Below are positions 1-14,252 of a stretch of 64,000 nt of DNA, in pieces. The position numbers and the translations under genes were made by a program. The DNA is from Obelidium mucronatum (lineage: Eukaryota > Chytridiomycota > Chytridiomycetes > Chytridiales > Chytriomycetaceae): the NCBI GenBank assembly GCA_025765595.1, contig JAIVFH010000018.1:298501-362500 (forward strand), read 5' to 3'. Position 1 is the stretch's first letter. Each line of letters begins with the position of its first letter. A model generated the notes under the pieces. That model was not told the DNA's origin. It searched no databases and saw only the letters and a list, made by a program, of their open reading frames with translations.

Positions 1-1685
1 CTTCTTGAAGAATTAATTGGAGAAAAGGTTTCGAGGATAAATCGACTGGCTGCAGTCAGTGCAGAATTCTACAAACTCCTCAAAGCCCTCCATTTCCCAG
101 AAGATGATCCTCTTAGTTCATTTTTACAAACTCTTCCAGCGGGCTTGTCAACAGATAATCCAAACCGGCGACAGCTTCAACTTCGTGCCAAACAACTGTT
201 TACAGCCTCACTGTCGTCAACAAAAGCTCTTCCCAAACCATTTGTCTTTACAAGAGCTTACATTGAAGCTCTGGAAGATCGGCGTGATGAAGTTCGTGAT
301 CGTGTAATGGAACAAGAAGCGAAAGAAGGGGAATGCAAACACATCATGGATGAAATTGCCAAACTGTACGATCAGCTTAATATTCCAAACGAAGAGAGAA
401 AATCACTCACGTTAGATGTTTCACAAATTGACGAATATACAATCATTGTCAAAGAACTTCGAGAAAAGTGGGATGGCATAAAACAGGGAGAAGTTGATAA
501 AGATAGGCTACAATCTGTTCGAGATGAGCTTTTGGATTTGAAGGATTCCGAATTCGCGCTGGTCAGATCATTTCGTTTTCTTTTAAATCTACAGGAACTA
601 ACTTTGCATGCAGAAGGATGCAACGTCAAAAGAAGAAAGGTGGTCAAACCTGGAGCTATTGGTGACTGAAAAAGTTCGCCGAATCACAAATATTGCCAAC
701 CTATCAGCCGAGCTGTACCTACTGTACATAAATACATCTGGTATCCCAGATAAGACCATTCAAGAAACACTCTTGAAATCTTTCTTGATTACACTTCCAT
801 CCGGCCTTCCCGATCCTCCATCTCTAGATGCTCTTCAAGCACATGGCAAAGAAATGCTGACTTCATACTTTGCATTAAATCATACATTGCCTAAACCTTT
901 GTCAATTGCAAGAACTTGCGCCGAAGATTTGAAGTCCAAGATTGATACTATTAAGAAGAGTCTGAAAGAAAAGGCGGAGAAAGAAGAACAGCTGCGAAGA
1001 CTGATTTCGGATATCAAAGAATTGTATGATCAGTTAAGCATTTCTGAAAAGGAGAGAATTGTACTTGTGGAAGACGTCTCTAAACTGAAAGAGGTTTGAC
1101 GTTTTGGTCTCTTGGCCTTATGTACTTACTCAACCCCTTTGAATACAGTATACTGCTATTGCGGACAAGCTCCGTAAAAAATGGTCTGAAACGATGAAGC
1201 TTGAAATTGATGGGGTCGTTGAACAACTGAAATCTGTGTGGGTGGATTGTGGTACACCAAAAGAAGAGCAAGACGCCTTCTGGGCTAAATGTAAACCAAT
1301 CTACTCCCCTACGTCTCTGGCGGAGATGCGAAAAGAAATCGCATCGGCAACCTTGCGGCGCGAACGAGGCTTGAAAATCAACAAACTCATTCAGGACAGG
1401 AAAGACTTCCTCCAGAAGCTTGTCGAGTTTGAGCTGGCAGCTCAAGATCCCACTCGATTTGCGGGGTCCTCACTGCGTTTGCTGGAAGAGGAAAAGTTTA
1501 GAAAGAGTGCATTACCAAATTTGAAGAAGATGGAGAATGCCATCCGAAAGCAGCTGAACGAATATGAAGAAGTGTCTGAACGTCCATTTTATGTGGGCGG
1601 CCGGCCTTATATTGAGATTCTTGACGACGAAGTCAAGGACCGATTGAGTAACACATCCGTCTTGGTGTTTTTTGCGAAGAAGTAA
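1..1685 (+). CDS. Ase1/PRC1/MAP65-family microtubule bundler (5' end missing)
   Basis: Exons <1-561, 614-1093 and 1149-1685; the reading frame is open from base 1. The family cross-links antiparallel microtubules in the spindle midzone during anaphase and cytokinesis. The 3' half shows the PRC1 signature: a LYDQL-x-I-x-x-x-ER helix, then a W-x-x-C segment, an EFE-x-x-x-x-DP-x-RF motif, an LL-x-EEK-x-RK motif, and finally RPF-x-V-x-G-x-x-Y-x-E. Intron 562-613 has a good branch site (ctaac) and acceptor (gcatgcag). Joined this way, the region from 'EKVSRIN' through 'LYDQLNIPNEER' to 'LREKW' occurs twice, the second copy as 'EKVRRIT', 'LYDQLSISEKER' and 'LRKKW'. The rod region is therefore internally duplicated. 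Family assignment is firm. The single-gene model rests on the inferred intron 562-613; two adjacent partial paralogues are the alternative. Confidence 0.8.
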
Positions 1686-1720
1686 CCAGCAAGCAATTTA
1701 TTAATACATCATTTAAACAA

Positions 1721-2683
1721 TCAGCGAATGTATTTGAAATATATTGCAATTAATATCAAGATTACGAGAACTACAATGGTACCCTTCTGTATCAAAGAAC
1801 CTTTGGTAATTCTAAGTAAAAACCGTTGTGAGTATTTAAGGAGTCAAATATGTGAATCAACGTAACTGCCACTGCATGCCACGCAAAACTCCTGTGGATT
1901 GAGCAATCCAAGTATCGGCACCACTCAGCTATTAGTTGTTCAGAACATTTACGTCAGTCACATGCCAACAACTAACCGTGTCCCTAGTTCGTACAATCTG
2001 CTCGCGTTGCCTATTGAGATCACTAAGAGTATTAACTCCAACTTCTTCGGTTTCTGCAGCGATTCTCTGAATATTCATGAGGCGTTCCGTTCCGGTTTGT
2101 AGCTGGTCTGTGCCTTTCAATAGACGCGTTCTCTGGTTGTTATCAGATGAATTGATGTTGACCACGTGAGAGCTGGAAGCTCCACTTAAAAGCTGGGCGC
2201 GGTCTGCTTGACTGGTGTCACCACCTGCCTTCTGTCATTACAAAGGGGTTGTCAGAGCCCTCCACCACGACTTCCCCTCTCCCTTCATTCTCACTCGTAC
2301 TTGTAAATCTTTGCGCGAGACTCGAATAGATTCTCTCCATGTTCGCACGAGGGCTGTCGCTTTGAGTTTATCGCTGTGGGGAAGTGTCTTTGCTTTGAAC
2401 TCCATCTCAGCAACCTGTGCAAAGAAACATCAAATCATCGATAAGACACGAATATGAGTGAATAGAGTTTAAATATCCACCAGTTCATCTGCTTCTTCGA
2501 GGTCGCGAGCTGCTTGGTTGATGACCAGTCTCCGTTCTGCATTAAACGCTTAACAGGTGGTCCGGTGTGCAAAAAACACCAACCTTGTGCGGATTCTGAG
2601 CTTGTCAGTTGAGGAAGGCGAGTGTCAATCTTTGCACGAATCGATTGACGCAAAGTCTCGAACTCTATCTTGAGCTGCTCCAT
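1721..2683 (-). CDS. VTI1: Vti1-type Qb-SNARE
   Basis: Six exons on the minus strand: 2683-2584, 2536-2481, 2414-2295, 2231-1977, 1928-1873 and 1811-1721, giving 225 aa. It would act in Golgi-endosome-vacuole membrane fusion. The N-terminal Vti1 helical domain carries 'INQAARDLEEADEL' and 'KLKATALVRTWRESI'. The SNARE motif 'AAETEEVGVNTLSDLNRQR' continues to 'TRDT' and holds the expected zero-layer glutamine. The protein ends in a single membrane anchor ('VVLVILILIAIYF') plus four residues, typical of tail-anchored SNAREs. All exon phases agree and the total is a multiple of three. Small exons such as 1928-1873 ('LSGADTWIAQSTGVLRGM') were found by eye. The gene shares a 331 bp divergent promoter with the PKA-like kinase. 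Confidence 0.9.
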
Positions 2684-3014
2684 TTTTTCTCAAAGTATAT
2701 TATTACAGCACGAGAGGAAGGCATATACAGACGGTTTTACAATAACTCTTCATAAGTGTAATTTAAATATCCAAAAAGAGAAGAAAGAGTAAAAAAAAAT
2801 CGAGAACAATGGCGTGAATGGGATCTGCTGAAACCACTCTTTTTTCAGCTGAAATCCTTCTTTGCCACCCCAATCGTTCCACAACAGCAAGGAAAGACTC
2901 TTTTGCCATTGAAGAAAAAAAAGCAAGAGTGACCAAACAGTTTGTATCGCCTCACAGTCAAAGATCCGCCGATTGTGTGACCCCTTCCGGAATCATCATC
3001 ATCATCATCAACAA
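2684..3014. promoter_or_regulatory. Divergent intergenic region between VTI1 and the PKA-like gene
   Basis: This 331 bp region separates the two start codons and must hold both promoters. It is A/T-rich with a short ATC repeat near 2992-3010. I see no clear TATA box or other recognisable element. The open frame across it (2818 onward) is not conserved-looking. Confidence 0.5.
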
Positions 3015-5379
<2,365 letters not shown>

Positions 5380-5539
5380 AGAAAAAAATTAGTCTGAGAA
5401 AACAACCTCAGGGGAAGAGACAGGGTGCATTTTATTTTATTATAGTTATTTAACGGTTATTTACTTTTTGATTCTCAACATACATTAAACATTTTTTTTT
5501 CAAACAGTATTTTTTTTATTTACACTATACTTAAGACTT

Positions 5540-6538
5540 CTAAAAAAACACCACTTCTGCGGCAATAGACTCTTGAAGGCTGAGTTCGATTCCAAACACT
5601 TCTTTCAGCAAACTGTGGAGACGGTTCACACCACCCATCTTGATAGTTGCTTCCAAACTCGAATTTTCCCTGAGTTCCCGTCGTCGATAAACAGTATCTG
5701 TAATGACGGCATTTCCAAACGAAGGCGTTATAATTGACACAAGCAAGGTATTTTTCAGTTTGTGTGTTGGATCCAAGGCAACTCGGCGATTCAGGTCCTC
5801 ATATTCTTTCAAGCTGATAAAAAATAAGAAAGTTAAATCGCCGACACCCCATTGCCCCATTGTTAAAAAGAAAAAAAAAACAACTTAAAGAGTAAAAGAT
5901 AAACAGTCTTTTTACCTTGCGACTTTGTCAGTGAAGGAGAAGACTGGAGTGAACCCATCTCTCTGAACACCATCCGCCAAAGGAGCCCAAGGTGCTCGTT
6001 TATGAAATAAAATCCAGCATTCCCCCATCATCTTTCGTAACTGATACGTTTCTCCACCAGCACAAACAACCGTCGAATTGTGGCTCACCAACACAGCACG
6101 TGACCATCGAAACCCACCCAAATCAACCAAATACTTTGAGGCACCAATATGCACAAACAGTATCATGTGCAAAGGGTTCTTGTACTTGAATTCATTTTCA
6201 GAGGCGTCCCAGTAGCTTAGACTTGCGATTCCAGGGGAAACGCGAAACCCCATGCTGAGAAGAGCTGACACCACAAGGAGATTGTTTTGGAAGCAATAGC
6301 CGCCTCGCTTTTCAACAACGAGGCGATCGAATATCTTGTCAAGTTGGATGGGACCGGGTTTGTTGAGTAATAGGAGTTCTGTATTCTCAAAAGGAATGGA
6401 GGATGCATGATGGCGCACAATTGTATCCAATGTGTCTAACGTGGCGGGAGCAGTGCAAAATGAGGATGGCAAGCGAATCCTTTCAAAGTATTGAGATAGC
6501 TGCTTTTTGGTCATTGCGGGAATCTGGGTGGACATCAT
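5540..6538 (-). CDS. Arylamine N-acetyltransferase (NAT)
   Basis: Two exons, 6538-5916 and 5813-5540, with a 102 nt intron (phase 2), give 298 aa, close to the family's usual ~280. The enzyme transfers acetyl or acyl groups from CoA to arylamines and hydrazines; in fungi it is linked to detoxification of aromatic amines. The catalytic cysteine lies in 'RGGYCFQNN', the histidine in 'PLHMILFV' and the aspartate in 'YLVDLGG', so the Cys-His-Asp triad looks complete. Two in-frame ATGs sit at the start (6538 and 6535); either could be used. The gene is convergent with the PKA-like gene, with 160 bp between stop codons. Confidence 0.88.
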
Positions 6539-6803
6539 TTTTCTGCGGACAAGGAAAGGGGGGGAATGGTGTCGAGTGATGTTTTTTCGCTGATAATTTT
6601 TTCACATCTCTTTTCGCTGATGGCTGATCCCACCTAAATAACCCATTTGAAACTCAAGTTTGAATTCCATTGTCTTGTTTGGGTGCGTTTTTTCGCTGGT
6701 TTTTGAAATTCGCGTTTGAAACCACAAAAAAAATTTAAAAAATCAACATGACGGTATACTTTCAAATGTATCTTTATGTAAATGAGTTTTCATACGTCGT
6801 TTT

Positions 6804-8129
6804 TTACTCCTCCAATTGAGTTGCAGCTAGAGATTGCGCCCAGTCAAACAAGTTGCAGCCATCTGCTTCTGCATTTATGCAACACTGGTGCTCTAGCAAC
6901 ACATTTGGCTCAGGTCGATCGGTATGGTCCTTGATTACACTTGTGAAAAATGAAGGCATGAAGGATAAGTAAACTCTCGGAGAGGAAAGAAAAAAAGAGA
7001 GATTCATTGGTGGTAGGGGAATTTGGAAAATTCACCGCCTTTGACGGTAGGGTCTCAGCCGTTTAAGGCCGACCGTAAGCGGCAGTAGAAGCACCAGTAT
7101 GCACTCACCACAAAGCCACTAAATCTTCAAAATCTTTCCCAAACTTTCCAGCTGGCAAAGAGGGAGCAGGTCTCTCTTTGATGCAAGTAATCAAATCAAA
7201 TAAACTAACGCCGGCTTCGCTGTATGGAAATAAACCCGTAGCAATTTCCATGAGCGTGAGACCCAAACTCCAAACATCGCTGACAACACCATAGATTTGA
7301 CCACTATCGATTCGTTCTGGCGCCAAGTAACCTTGAGTTCCAGTAAAAGTTCTAGCTTGAGTGTTAACTAGTTCTTTGCTGACACCAAAATCGGCAATTT
7401 TGATTTGTCCTTGAGAGTTGAGGAGGAGATTGCTTGGCTTGATGTCTGCAAAATTAAGGGAAAGTCTCATGAATTCAAAGTCCATGGCATTCAATCATGG
7501 CACAAGAGAGTTTAAAGAGGAAACTTTTGCTCTAACCTCGATGGACAATGTTTTCTTGCTGAAGGTACACAAGCCCTTTCAAAGTTCTGACGGCAATCTT
7601 TGCAACATACTCCTCTTTGATTGGACCCCATGTCTTGTATACATTATCCAGCGAGCCCAGATCCATGTATTCCATGACGACATTGACGCCGCCTTCCGAA
7701 ATGTATGCGCCAAACGAGCTGACAATGTATTCTGAGCGGCACTTGAACAAGCACTTGAGCTCGTTCTTGAGGTTTCGCTCGGCCTTCTTGCGGTCCTGTT
7801 CGGCATCGACATTGACGCTCAGATGCTAGAGGCGAGGGAGAATTCAGTGTTTCAGCTTGGCGATCGATCGGCGCACACCACAACACACACACGCCCACCT
7901 TGCGCGCCATCACGGCGCCAGACGGCAGATGCACCACTTTCGCCACGGAGCCGCCCGCGCCGTGGCCCAGCTCCTCGCAGAACTGCAGGTCGTCGTCGCG
8001 GAACTTGAGCTCGCCCTCGGGCACAAACAGCGGCGTCTGCGTGCGCATCAGCGTGCCGGCGGTGCCCGGCCCGGCGCGGATGGCGATGCCGAGCTTGAGC
8101 TTGAGGTTGTGGTTGGGCGGTGCCTGCAT
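6804..8129 (-). CDS. MAP kinase kinase (MAPKK)
   Basis: Exons 8129-7899, 7825-7537, 7445-7109 and 6939-6804 give 330 aa from the ATG at 8129. Kinase motifs: glycine loop 'ELGHGAGGSV', lysine in 'VMARKHL', 'IVHRDIKPSNLLLN', 'IADFGVSKEL', and an activation segment with paired Thr ('NTQART') before 'FTGTQGYLAPER'. The late 'SDVWSLGLTLMEIATG' is characteristic of MAPKKs (Ste7/Pbs2/Mkk group). An alternative first exon at 8232-8176 (starting 'MDSSTVAATAAAATSG') splices in frame with a good GTGAGC donor and would add 17 residues, but it would overlap exon 1 of the ERD1-like gene on the other strand. The long third intron (6940-7108) holds GC-rich hairpins. Which MAPK pathway it serves cannot be read from the sequence. 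Confidence 0.87.
7033..7084. repeat. GC-rich hairpin cluster in MAPKK intron
   Basis: Three short inverted repeats lie in a row inside intron 6940-7108: accg-cctttga-cggt, gcc-gtttaa-ggc and gccg-accgtaag-cggc (approximate arms). They stand out from the A/T-rich intron and resemble the hairpins at 18070, 30344, 32156-32224 and 60215-60255. Confidence 0.55.
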
Positions 8130-8161
8130 TGAATAAAACAAATAAACAAAATAAATAATAA
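8130..8161. promoter_or_regulatory. Very short head-to-head gap, MAPKK / ERD1-like
   Basis: Only 32 bp lie between the ATG of the minus-strand MAPKK (8129) and the ATG of the plus-strand ERD1-like gene (8162). The gap is A/T-rich. Either each gene's 5' leader runs into the other's coding exon, or the upstream MAPKK exon at 8176-8232 is used and the two genes overlap. Confidence 0.5.
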
Positions 8162-10251
8162 ATGAAGCAGCTCACCGTGTCAGCGCCGCTCGTGGCCGCC
8201 GCCGCCGTCGCCGCCACCGTGCTGCTGTCCATCGTCTACTCGCTGCTGTCGCGCCTGGTCGTGGTGCTGACAAACCAGCTGCCCGTGTACTTCCAGTGCG
8301 TTTCGTTTCGCTGATTTGATTGGCTCACTGACTCCCACCCCCCCACAGCGTGCTGCTGCTGATCAACCTGGGTCTCTTTTGCTGGGCCTCAAACGTCCAC
8401 ATCCTGCTGGTCTCGGGAATCTCTCCAAACAGGATCCTGCAGTTCAACAATCCAGCTGCAACGGGTTCGGCGTCGTCAAACAGCCATTCACAGGATTCTT
8501 CACTGCTCTCTCCTTCGCACAATCTTCCAATGCACTCTCATTACAGCTATGGCCAGCAGCTGTCTCTTGTACCTGCCAATCTATACACGATCGCAACAGT
8601 CTATTCGGCCGTTACTGTTACCGCAATTGCTCTGTTTTCTTTTGTTGTTTGGCTTTCCGGCGGCTCTGAAGAAACTGCTGAATTTGTTCCCTTGCTCGCT
8701 TATATTCTCATGATAGTCTTGCTTGTTGGATTGAAGGAAAATAGGTTTTTTGGCAAGGAGCGCAAATGGTTTTTGAGGTACATCTTACTTTTTTCAACGC
8801 CTACATGTGTACCGCCAAAGGCAGCGGATCCCTACTACTGAAGGCGCTGAATCTTTTGATTATTTTTTTTGAAACATATACACTCACTTACGCACCCACA
8901 CCCACATAGTTCATTGAAACGAATTGCCTTTGGAACTCTGACATCTGCTGTTCCATTCTGTGATGTTGTCTTTGCCGATATCCTGACTTCTTTCAGTAAA
9001 GTTCTGGGCGACTTGCATTTGGTTGCCGAAGATTTGTTGTCGCATGAATCTAGCCATGACCTCCGATATTCCCACCATTCAATCGCACCAGAGAAAGTGG
9101 GAAATGTTTCGGGATTACCTCAAACCTCACCTGTAGTTGCCAGCGGCGGAACTATGGGCGGACGTATCATTGAAGTTATTGGTATTCTCTTGGTTTGGTA
9201 AAAATCTCATGTTCTTATATTCCTCGGCTGATTATAGTGTTTGCTGACGATTTTTTTGTGAAGCCTTCCATTTGTATTTCGCTTGCGACAATGTCTGGCA
9301 GAATATTTCCAAACAGTCAACAACCCAAGTGCACAAACTAGACACTTGATGAATGCGCTCAAATATTGTACTGCATTTCCTGTGATTGCGTCGTCGTGGT
9401 TAATCAACTGGGTTAGAGCCGAAGTATCCTTTGTTGCTCAAAACAAATCACATGCGGTGGATGCAAAGACAAAACTTTTGGGTGCTCTTGTTGTGGATGA
9501 TTCTCAGCGAATAGACGAGAAAAGAATTGAATTTGTTCTCAACTTTGCGATCGGGATATGGTAAATACTTTTTTTTTTGTTGAATTATTTCAAACGGCTA
9601 TTGACTTGGTCTCGCCGCACAAAAAGGATATTTTTCTCCATCATCAACTCTGTTTATTCATTGTACTGGGATATTTTTGTTGATTGGCAGTTGGGGCAAT
9701 GGAATAGAAAACCAGCCAACTATCCAGTAACCCCACGCCGAGTGAATTCGACATCACGCCTCCCCATGATTCAACTCAATTCTTTGTCTACCCCATCTCT
9801 GCAACAGCAGCAGCAGCAATCTGTCGGATTATTGTCCACGAGCAGCCAGGATCAAACATTAATAGAATCCGATGGCTCCTTGGACTTGAATCTGCCAGCG
9901 TCGTCATCATCAACGTCATCATCACAGCAGACGCCTCAACCGTTCCCCTTCTTTCTCCGGAAAGTCCTGCACTTTCAATATCCGCAAGTATACTACGCGG
10001 CCATAATCTTCAACACATTACTCCGAATGAGTTGGATCGTGCGGGTAGCCATCTTGCAAACGCTATTAAAAGAAAGTTTTTGGGGAGGTGGAGACGACAC
10101 AACGAGTGGGATCCGTGGAACGCTGTTGGGTGTTGATTTGGGGTTGAAGGGGTTGGAAGTGTTGAGGCGGTGGGTGTGGGTCTTTTTCCGAGTTGAAAGG
10201 GAGTGGGTTCAAGGGAAGGAGAGGGGCGTTGTTCGGGAAGTAAAAGCATGA
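8162..10251 (+). CDS. ERD1: ERD1/EXS-domain Golgi membrane protein
   Basis: Exons 8162-8295, 8349-8777, 8910-9197, 9264-9560 and 9627-10251 give 590 aa. Erd1 proteins are Golgi multi-spanning proteins needed for retention of ER/Golgi residents and for phosphate recycling. The EXS domain is clear: 'DVVFADILTSFSKVLGDL', 'FVFRLRQCLAEYFQT', 'NSVYSLYWDIFVDW' and the terminal 'RRWVWVFFRVEREWV'. Exon 1 is mostly hydrophobic ('TVLLSIVYSLLSRLVVVL') and joins in frame to 'VLLLINLGLFCWASNV'. Two low-complexity insertions (Ser/His-rich around 8470-8530, Gln/Ser-rich around 9780-9930) interrupt predicted loops. Exon 1 lies antisense to the possible upstream MAPKK exon. Confidence 0.85.
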
Positions 10252-10346
10252 ATCTTAAATAGAATGAGGAAATTCCACCTTCGATTATTTTAAATATTTG
10301 TTTCGCGGAATCTGAAAAAAAAAAATTCCATCTCAGAACTTGGGAA

Positions 10347-12486
10347 ATGAGTGGAACACAATCGAGTCCTCCAACGGGTGATGGAGAAGGCGAGAGAGTT
10401 CCAGGAGGAATTGCAGGTTCGGGGGCTTTTTTTGGCTTGCTTAGGCTCTGTTTGATGGTTGGTTCCCCTTCCGTTGTTCAGAATACATCTGTGCGTTTCA
10501 ATCCAAAGGGTTTCCCGTTCAAGGAAGGCTGCGAATTACATCGAATGCAGTCTTTTTCTATGCCAATATTCTTGGGATCTTGAAGGAAGAGGTGAGGAGG
10601 TGGAGAGCGGCGGTGAGTGGGGGGGAACTTAACACTGTTTCCAGCTGGAAGTGCAAGTGTCTGACATCCAAGGCATCTACAAGGCAAAAACTGCATTTAT
10701 ATTTCCAACATCAATCAAGATCCGAACAATGACGGAATCTGTGAGTGTTTGGCGATGACACCCTCCTACCCTCTTTTTTCCTTGCGTCACTTGAACTGAA
10801 ACTTCCCGTTTTTCTCCGCACCAGTACACTTTCACATCGTTTCTTCAACGAGATGCGTGCCACTCTTTATTGAATTCACTGGTGCAAGCTTATCGGCAAC
10901 GGTCGAAACTCAACAGCAGGCAATCAGACACTGGCATGAACTCAACAACAACCAGCCTGAAACATCGCTTAACAACAGACCCAAACTTTTATTCTACTTC
11001 AGCATTCAACTTAAGTCATAACCATCATCATCATTACGACCGTATCAGCAGCAAACGAATGTCCGTGGACTCATCAATATCCAGTGTCGTTGCAGTCACC
11101 AACCAAGTTCACACGATCGAAAGTCTCGAACGTAAATCCTACTCACTCATGGAAAACAACAAGAGTTTCCACGCTATTGAGACGCCAAGGATTCAAATCG
11201 AAGCACCGTCTCCACCGGCGTCGTCATCATCAAGATCCAAAAGAGGTGGGGATGTTCCTGCTGGATCCACAAGAACTACTACTACTGCCACTACCGTTCT
11301 TGTTCCTACTGCACCTCCTTCGCCTATAGAACCATCGCCATCGTCATCACGTTCGCAGACACCGCTTGCTCGAAAGCTCAAATTCAATTCTATACAGGAA
11401 ATGGCGGCGCGTCCGGGTGAAGTAGAGAGTCGAGGAATCGAGTCGTTTGATGGGTTTACTCAAGCGGGAGGGCTTTTGAATGGAGGTGTTACGGCAAAGA
11501 GTATTCAGGACTACACGACTCGATTTACTTTCTCTCGTCGTGGAAGTGCTGCGACGAATGAAAGTGGGAGTAGTAGTAATGTTGGGTCGAAACTGTTGAG
11601 TGCGTTTAGTTCGATTCGAAGGGGTAGCTCGGCAAGGGCAGTGGGTGGTGGTGATGGTGGGAGTGCGAGGAGTCGGTCTGGAAGTAGCAGTGATGGTTCC
11701 TCAGGGATGGAACTAGGAGCAACCGCGAAAGGCGTTGTTGCGAAGCCAGTTCGTCCTGCGTTTTGGAATCTTGCGGCGGATACAACGGATTTGAACGTGT
11801 TAAGACGTCGACGTATCTTTCGGCAGAAGACGCAGGGGGACAAGGAAGGGCAACAACCAAAAGTGTCTCCGAAACCGCAAGTTCGTCATCAAGATAGTAG
11901 CGACACGCTGTTTTCTGGCAGTGCTGTTGAAGATGAAAGTTCGGCTACTGCTGCTGTTTCTCAGAGCGATTATTTCTTCAGCGACCGGAAGACTCCTAGC
12001 AGTCTCCCACGTTTGAGCAAAACATCAGCGTCTCCTGTGAATACACCGACCAACTCATTGCCTCGACCATTAGCCTCTCTACTTCCACTGAAAGGAATTG
12101 AGGGTGACGAGACGTCAATTGGATTAACCGTTGCTGGATCTACTGCTACCAAATCACAACTGAGAGTCCCGTTGAGATCCGTTCAATCATCTCGCAGATC
12201 AATTACAGGCGTTGGGTCGAATTTGAGACGGAGGTCCAGGAGTTCTGGCAGGCACAGTGCCTATTCCGAAGCCGCTGCCGCTATGGAAGCGGCAGCAGCA
12301 AATGCCTCAAATAGTGTTTCCATTCAGAGTTCTTCTGCTGGATGGGTTGGGTTTATGGCTGGAACCAAATTCACGGTGGCCATGTTTTTGATGGTCCTGT
12401 TTTGTTTCATGCTGCTGACGGGGAGTTTGGGACTTTTGATGAGGGTGAATACTGTTTTGGAACAGCTGGAGAACATTTCAGTGTAA
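10347..12486 (+). CDS. GRAM-domain protein with C-terminal membrane anchor
   Basis: Exons 10347-10416, 10482-10591, 10645-10740 and 10825-12486 give 645 aa. The GRAM domain spans about residues 24-115 and is spread over four exons: 'EYICAFQSKGFPVQGRL', then 'RITSNAVFFYANILG', 'DIQGIYKAKTAFIFPTSI' and 'YTFTSFLQRDACHSLL'. About 480 residues of Ser/Thr-rich, probably disordered sequence follow. One transmembrane helix ('FTVAMFLMVLFCFMLLTG') lies near the end, then 'VNTVLEQLENI'. GRAM plus a C-terminal anchor resembles GRAMD2/3-type ER-plasma-membrane contact-site proteins. No VASt/StART sterol-transfer domain is visible, so it is not a full Lam/Ysp protein. The next gene upstream ends only 95 bp away. 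Confidence 0.8.
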
Positions 12487-12601
12487 AAAATAGACGTTTT
12501 TTTTTGGCTTGATGTATTATTATTATTGTAACTTTGAACTTTTTTTTTTCTTGCCGGATAAAATATTCAGCCAGAAAACAATAAAATTAAAAAAGGAGCT
12601 C

Positions 12602-14066
12602 ATGGCACCCCGAACTCGAAACATGCGGAGAATGGAGACCACCAGTGATGCAACGATGCTTACGAGTGATGATCAGGAATCCAGTGTGACGAGTAGTCTC
12701 TGTGATCCTCGATCAAAGTTGACGCCATCTCAAGAGCGAAACTTGCACGAAACGATTTCTGTTAATCAGATTCCTCAATGGATGTAAGCGAAAACGAAAT
12801 CACTTCCAGTTGTTGTATGTATAAAGCAAGAGGAACTCAGCAAAATCTTTTTCAGGTTTGACAATGCGTATATTTTGACAGGATATCGACAGGAAATGGG
12901 ATCTTACATTGATTGTCTATATTCGCTTCTCTATGTTCACAACGAAACTGGGAATATTTACTCGTAATATTCTTGCAGTAGTGGAGCTATTCATTGTATT
13001 GAAACCACAAAACAAAACACAACAAAACAGTCACTTGATTGGATCGCTGCTCTATGTTGTTTGGCTTGGATATCTGTTGACTACCTCTTCAAACTTGGTC
13101 AAGAGCACAATATGGGTCACTGGGGCGACAAACTCCGCCGATGCAGATATCATCAGTTCCATTACATGGAAAGACTTTGCAGTAGTTTCTGCATTCTTGG
13201 TTTCTGCAATCGCATGTATGGGATTGAGTGCTGCATTCCATACGTTTCATTGTCATTCGTTTTCGGTTTCAAAAGTATGGAATAAGCTGGATTTTGCGGG
13301 AATTGCGGGTTTGATCGCGTAAGTTTTGGGAATGTTTCCCCCCACATGAATAACTGTCAATTAATTAACTCATCAATCCATCTCCCTTGTTTTTTTTTTT
13401 TTTTTGTTACAAAAATCAGAGGCAGCAACATTCCGTTCATTTATTATGCGTTCTACTGCGAAACAAGGTTTCAAACAATGTATATCGCCTTCATGACAAC
13501 ATTTGGTGTTGTTACTGTAAGCAAGCCTTTTTGTTTCTATTACAAGATTTTAAAAAAAACATATACTCCAAATACAGACATTAATCACTGTATCAGAAAA
13601 ATTCTCGACCCCTAAATATCGACTATTGAGAACGAGTCTCTTTGTAGGGATGGGATTAGCGTCCGTCATTCCCATTATCCATATCACATTGGAACATTCT
13701 TATGAATACGCCAACTTGACCATGGGTTTGAATCATGGAATTTTTGGAGGAATCTGTTATTTGGTTGGCGCTTTTTTGTACGCGAGTCGTGTCCCAGAAA
13801 GGTTTTTCCCTGGAAAGTGTGACCATTGGGTAAAAAAAGCATTTCGTTTTTTATTTTTTTATTTTTTTTTTTGTTTCTCTTATCCGCCAATAACTTGACT
13901 CACCTTTTTTTTGCTTATTTTTAAATATTTTTTTATGTATTAGTTTCAGTCGCATCAGATATTTCACGTCTTGGTTTTGGTTGCGACTGGGGTACATTTT
14001 CGAGGGATTTGTTTGTCAGTTATGCATCGGCATGTTGACCAAGTGTATGCTTGTCCAGTCGAATAG
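12602..14066 (+). CDS. AdipoR/Izh/hemolysin III-family seven-TM protein
   Basis: Exons 12602-12783, 12856-12963, 13031-13318, 13420-13516, 13578-13829 and 13944-14066 give 349 aa. The PAQR family includes yeast Izh proteins and adiponectin receptors, proposed zinc-dependent hydrolases acting in membrane lipid and zinc homeostasis. Diagnostic motifs: 'YILTGYRQEMGSY', 'YVHNETGNIYSHLIGS', 'GLSAAFHTFHCHS' (metal-site region), 'DFAGIAGLIAGS', and C-terminal 'SHQIFHVLV'. The metal-ligand histidines (the AAFHTFHCHS and SHQIFH motifs) are kept. Start taken at MAPRTRN because the upstream in-frame codons are homopolymeric leader. The intron acceptor before FQSHQIF (attag, at 13943) was chosen to keep the SHQIFH motif in frame. 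Confidence 0.9.
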
Positions 14067-14252
14067 ATGCTCTATTGGTTGAAAATAAAGTTAAAAGTAC
14101 TGAAAGGCGAGAAGTTAAAAACGGAAAGGAGGAAGAGGGGGTGGAAGCGAGAACAAAGATTTTCCCCCCAAGAAATCCGTTTCTTTACCATCCAAAGAAA
14201 AAAAGAACCCCCAACAACAACAAGCACACTACCACTCACTCACTTCCAAAAG

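Noticed and set aside
8316..8669. Plus-strand ORF of 117 codons in the ERD1-like gene
   Set aside because: Alternative frame across an intron; the EXS motifs are in the other frame.
10870..11387. Short alternative-frame ORFs within the GRAM gene's Ser/Thr-rich region
   Set aside because: Low-complexity coding sequence is open in several frames; the GRAM frame continues unbroken to the TM helix.
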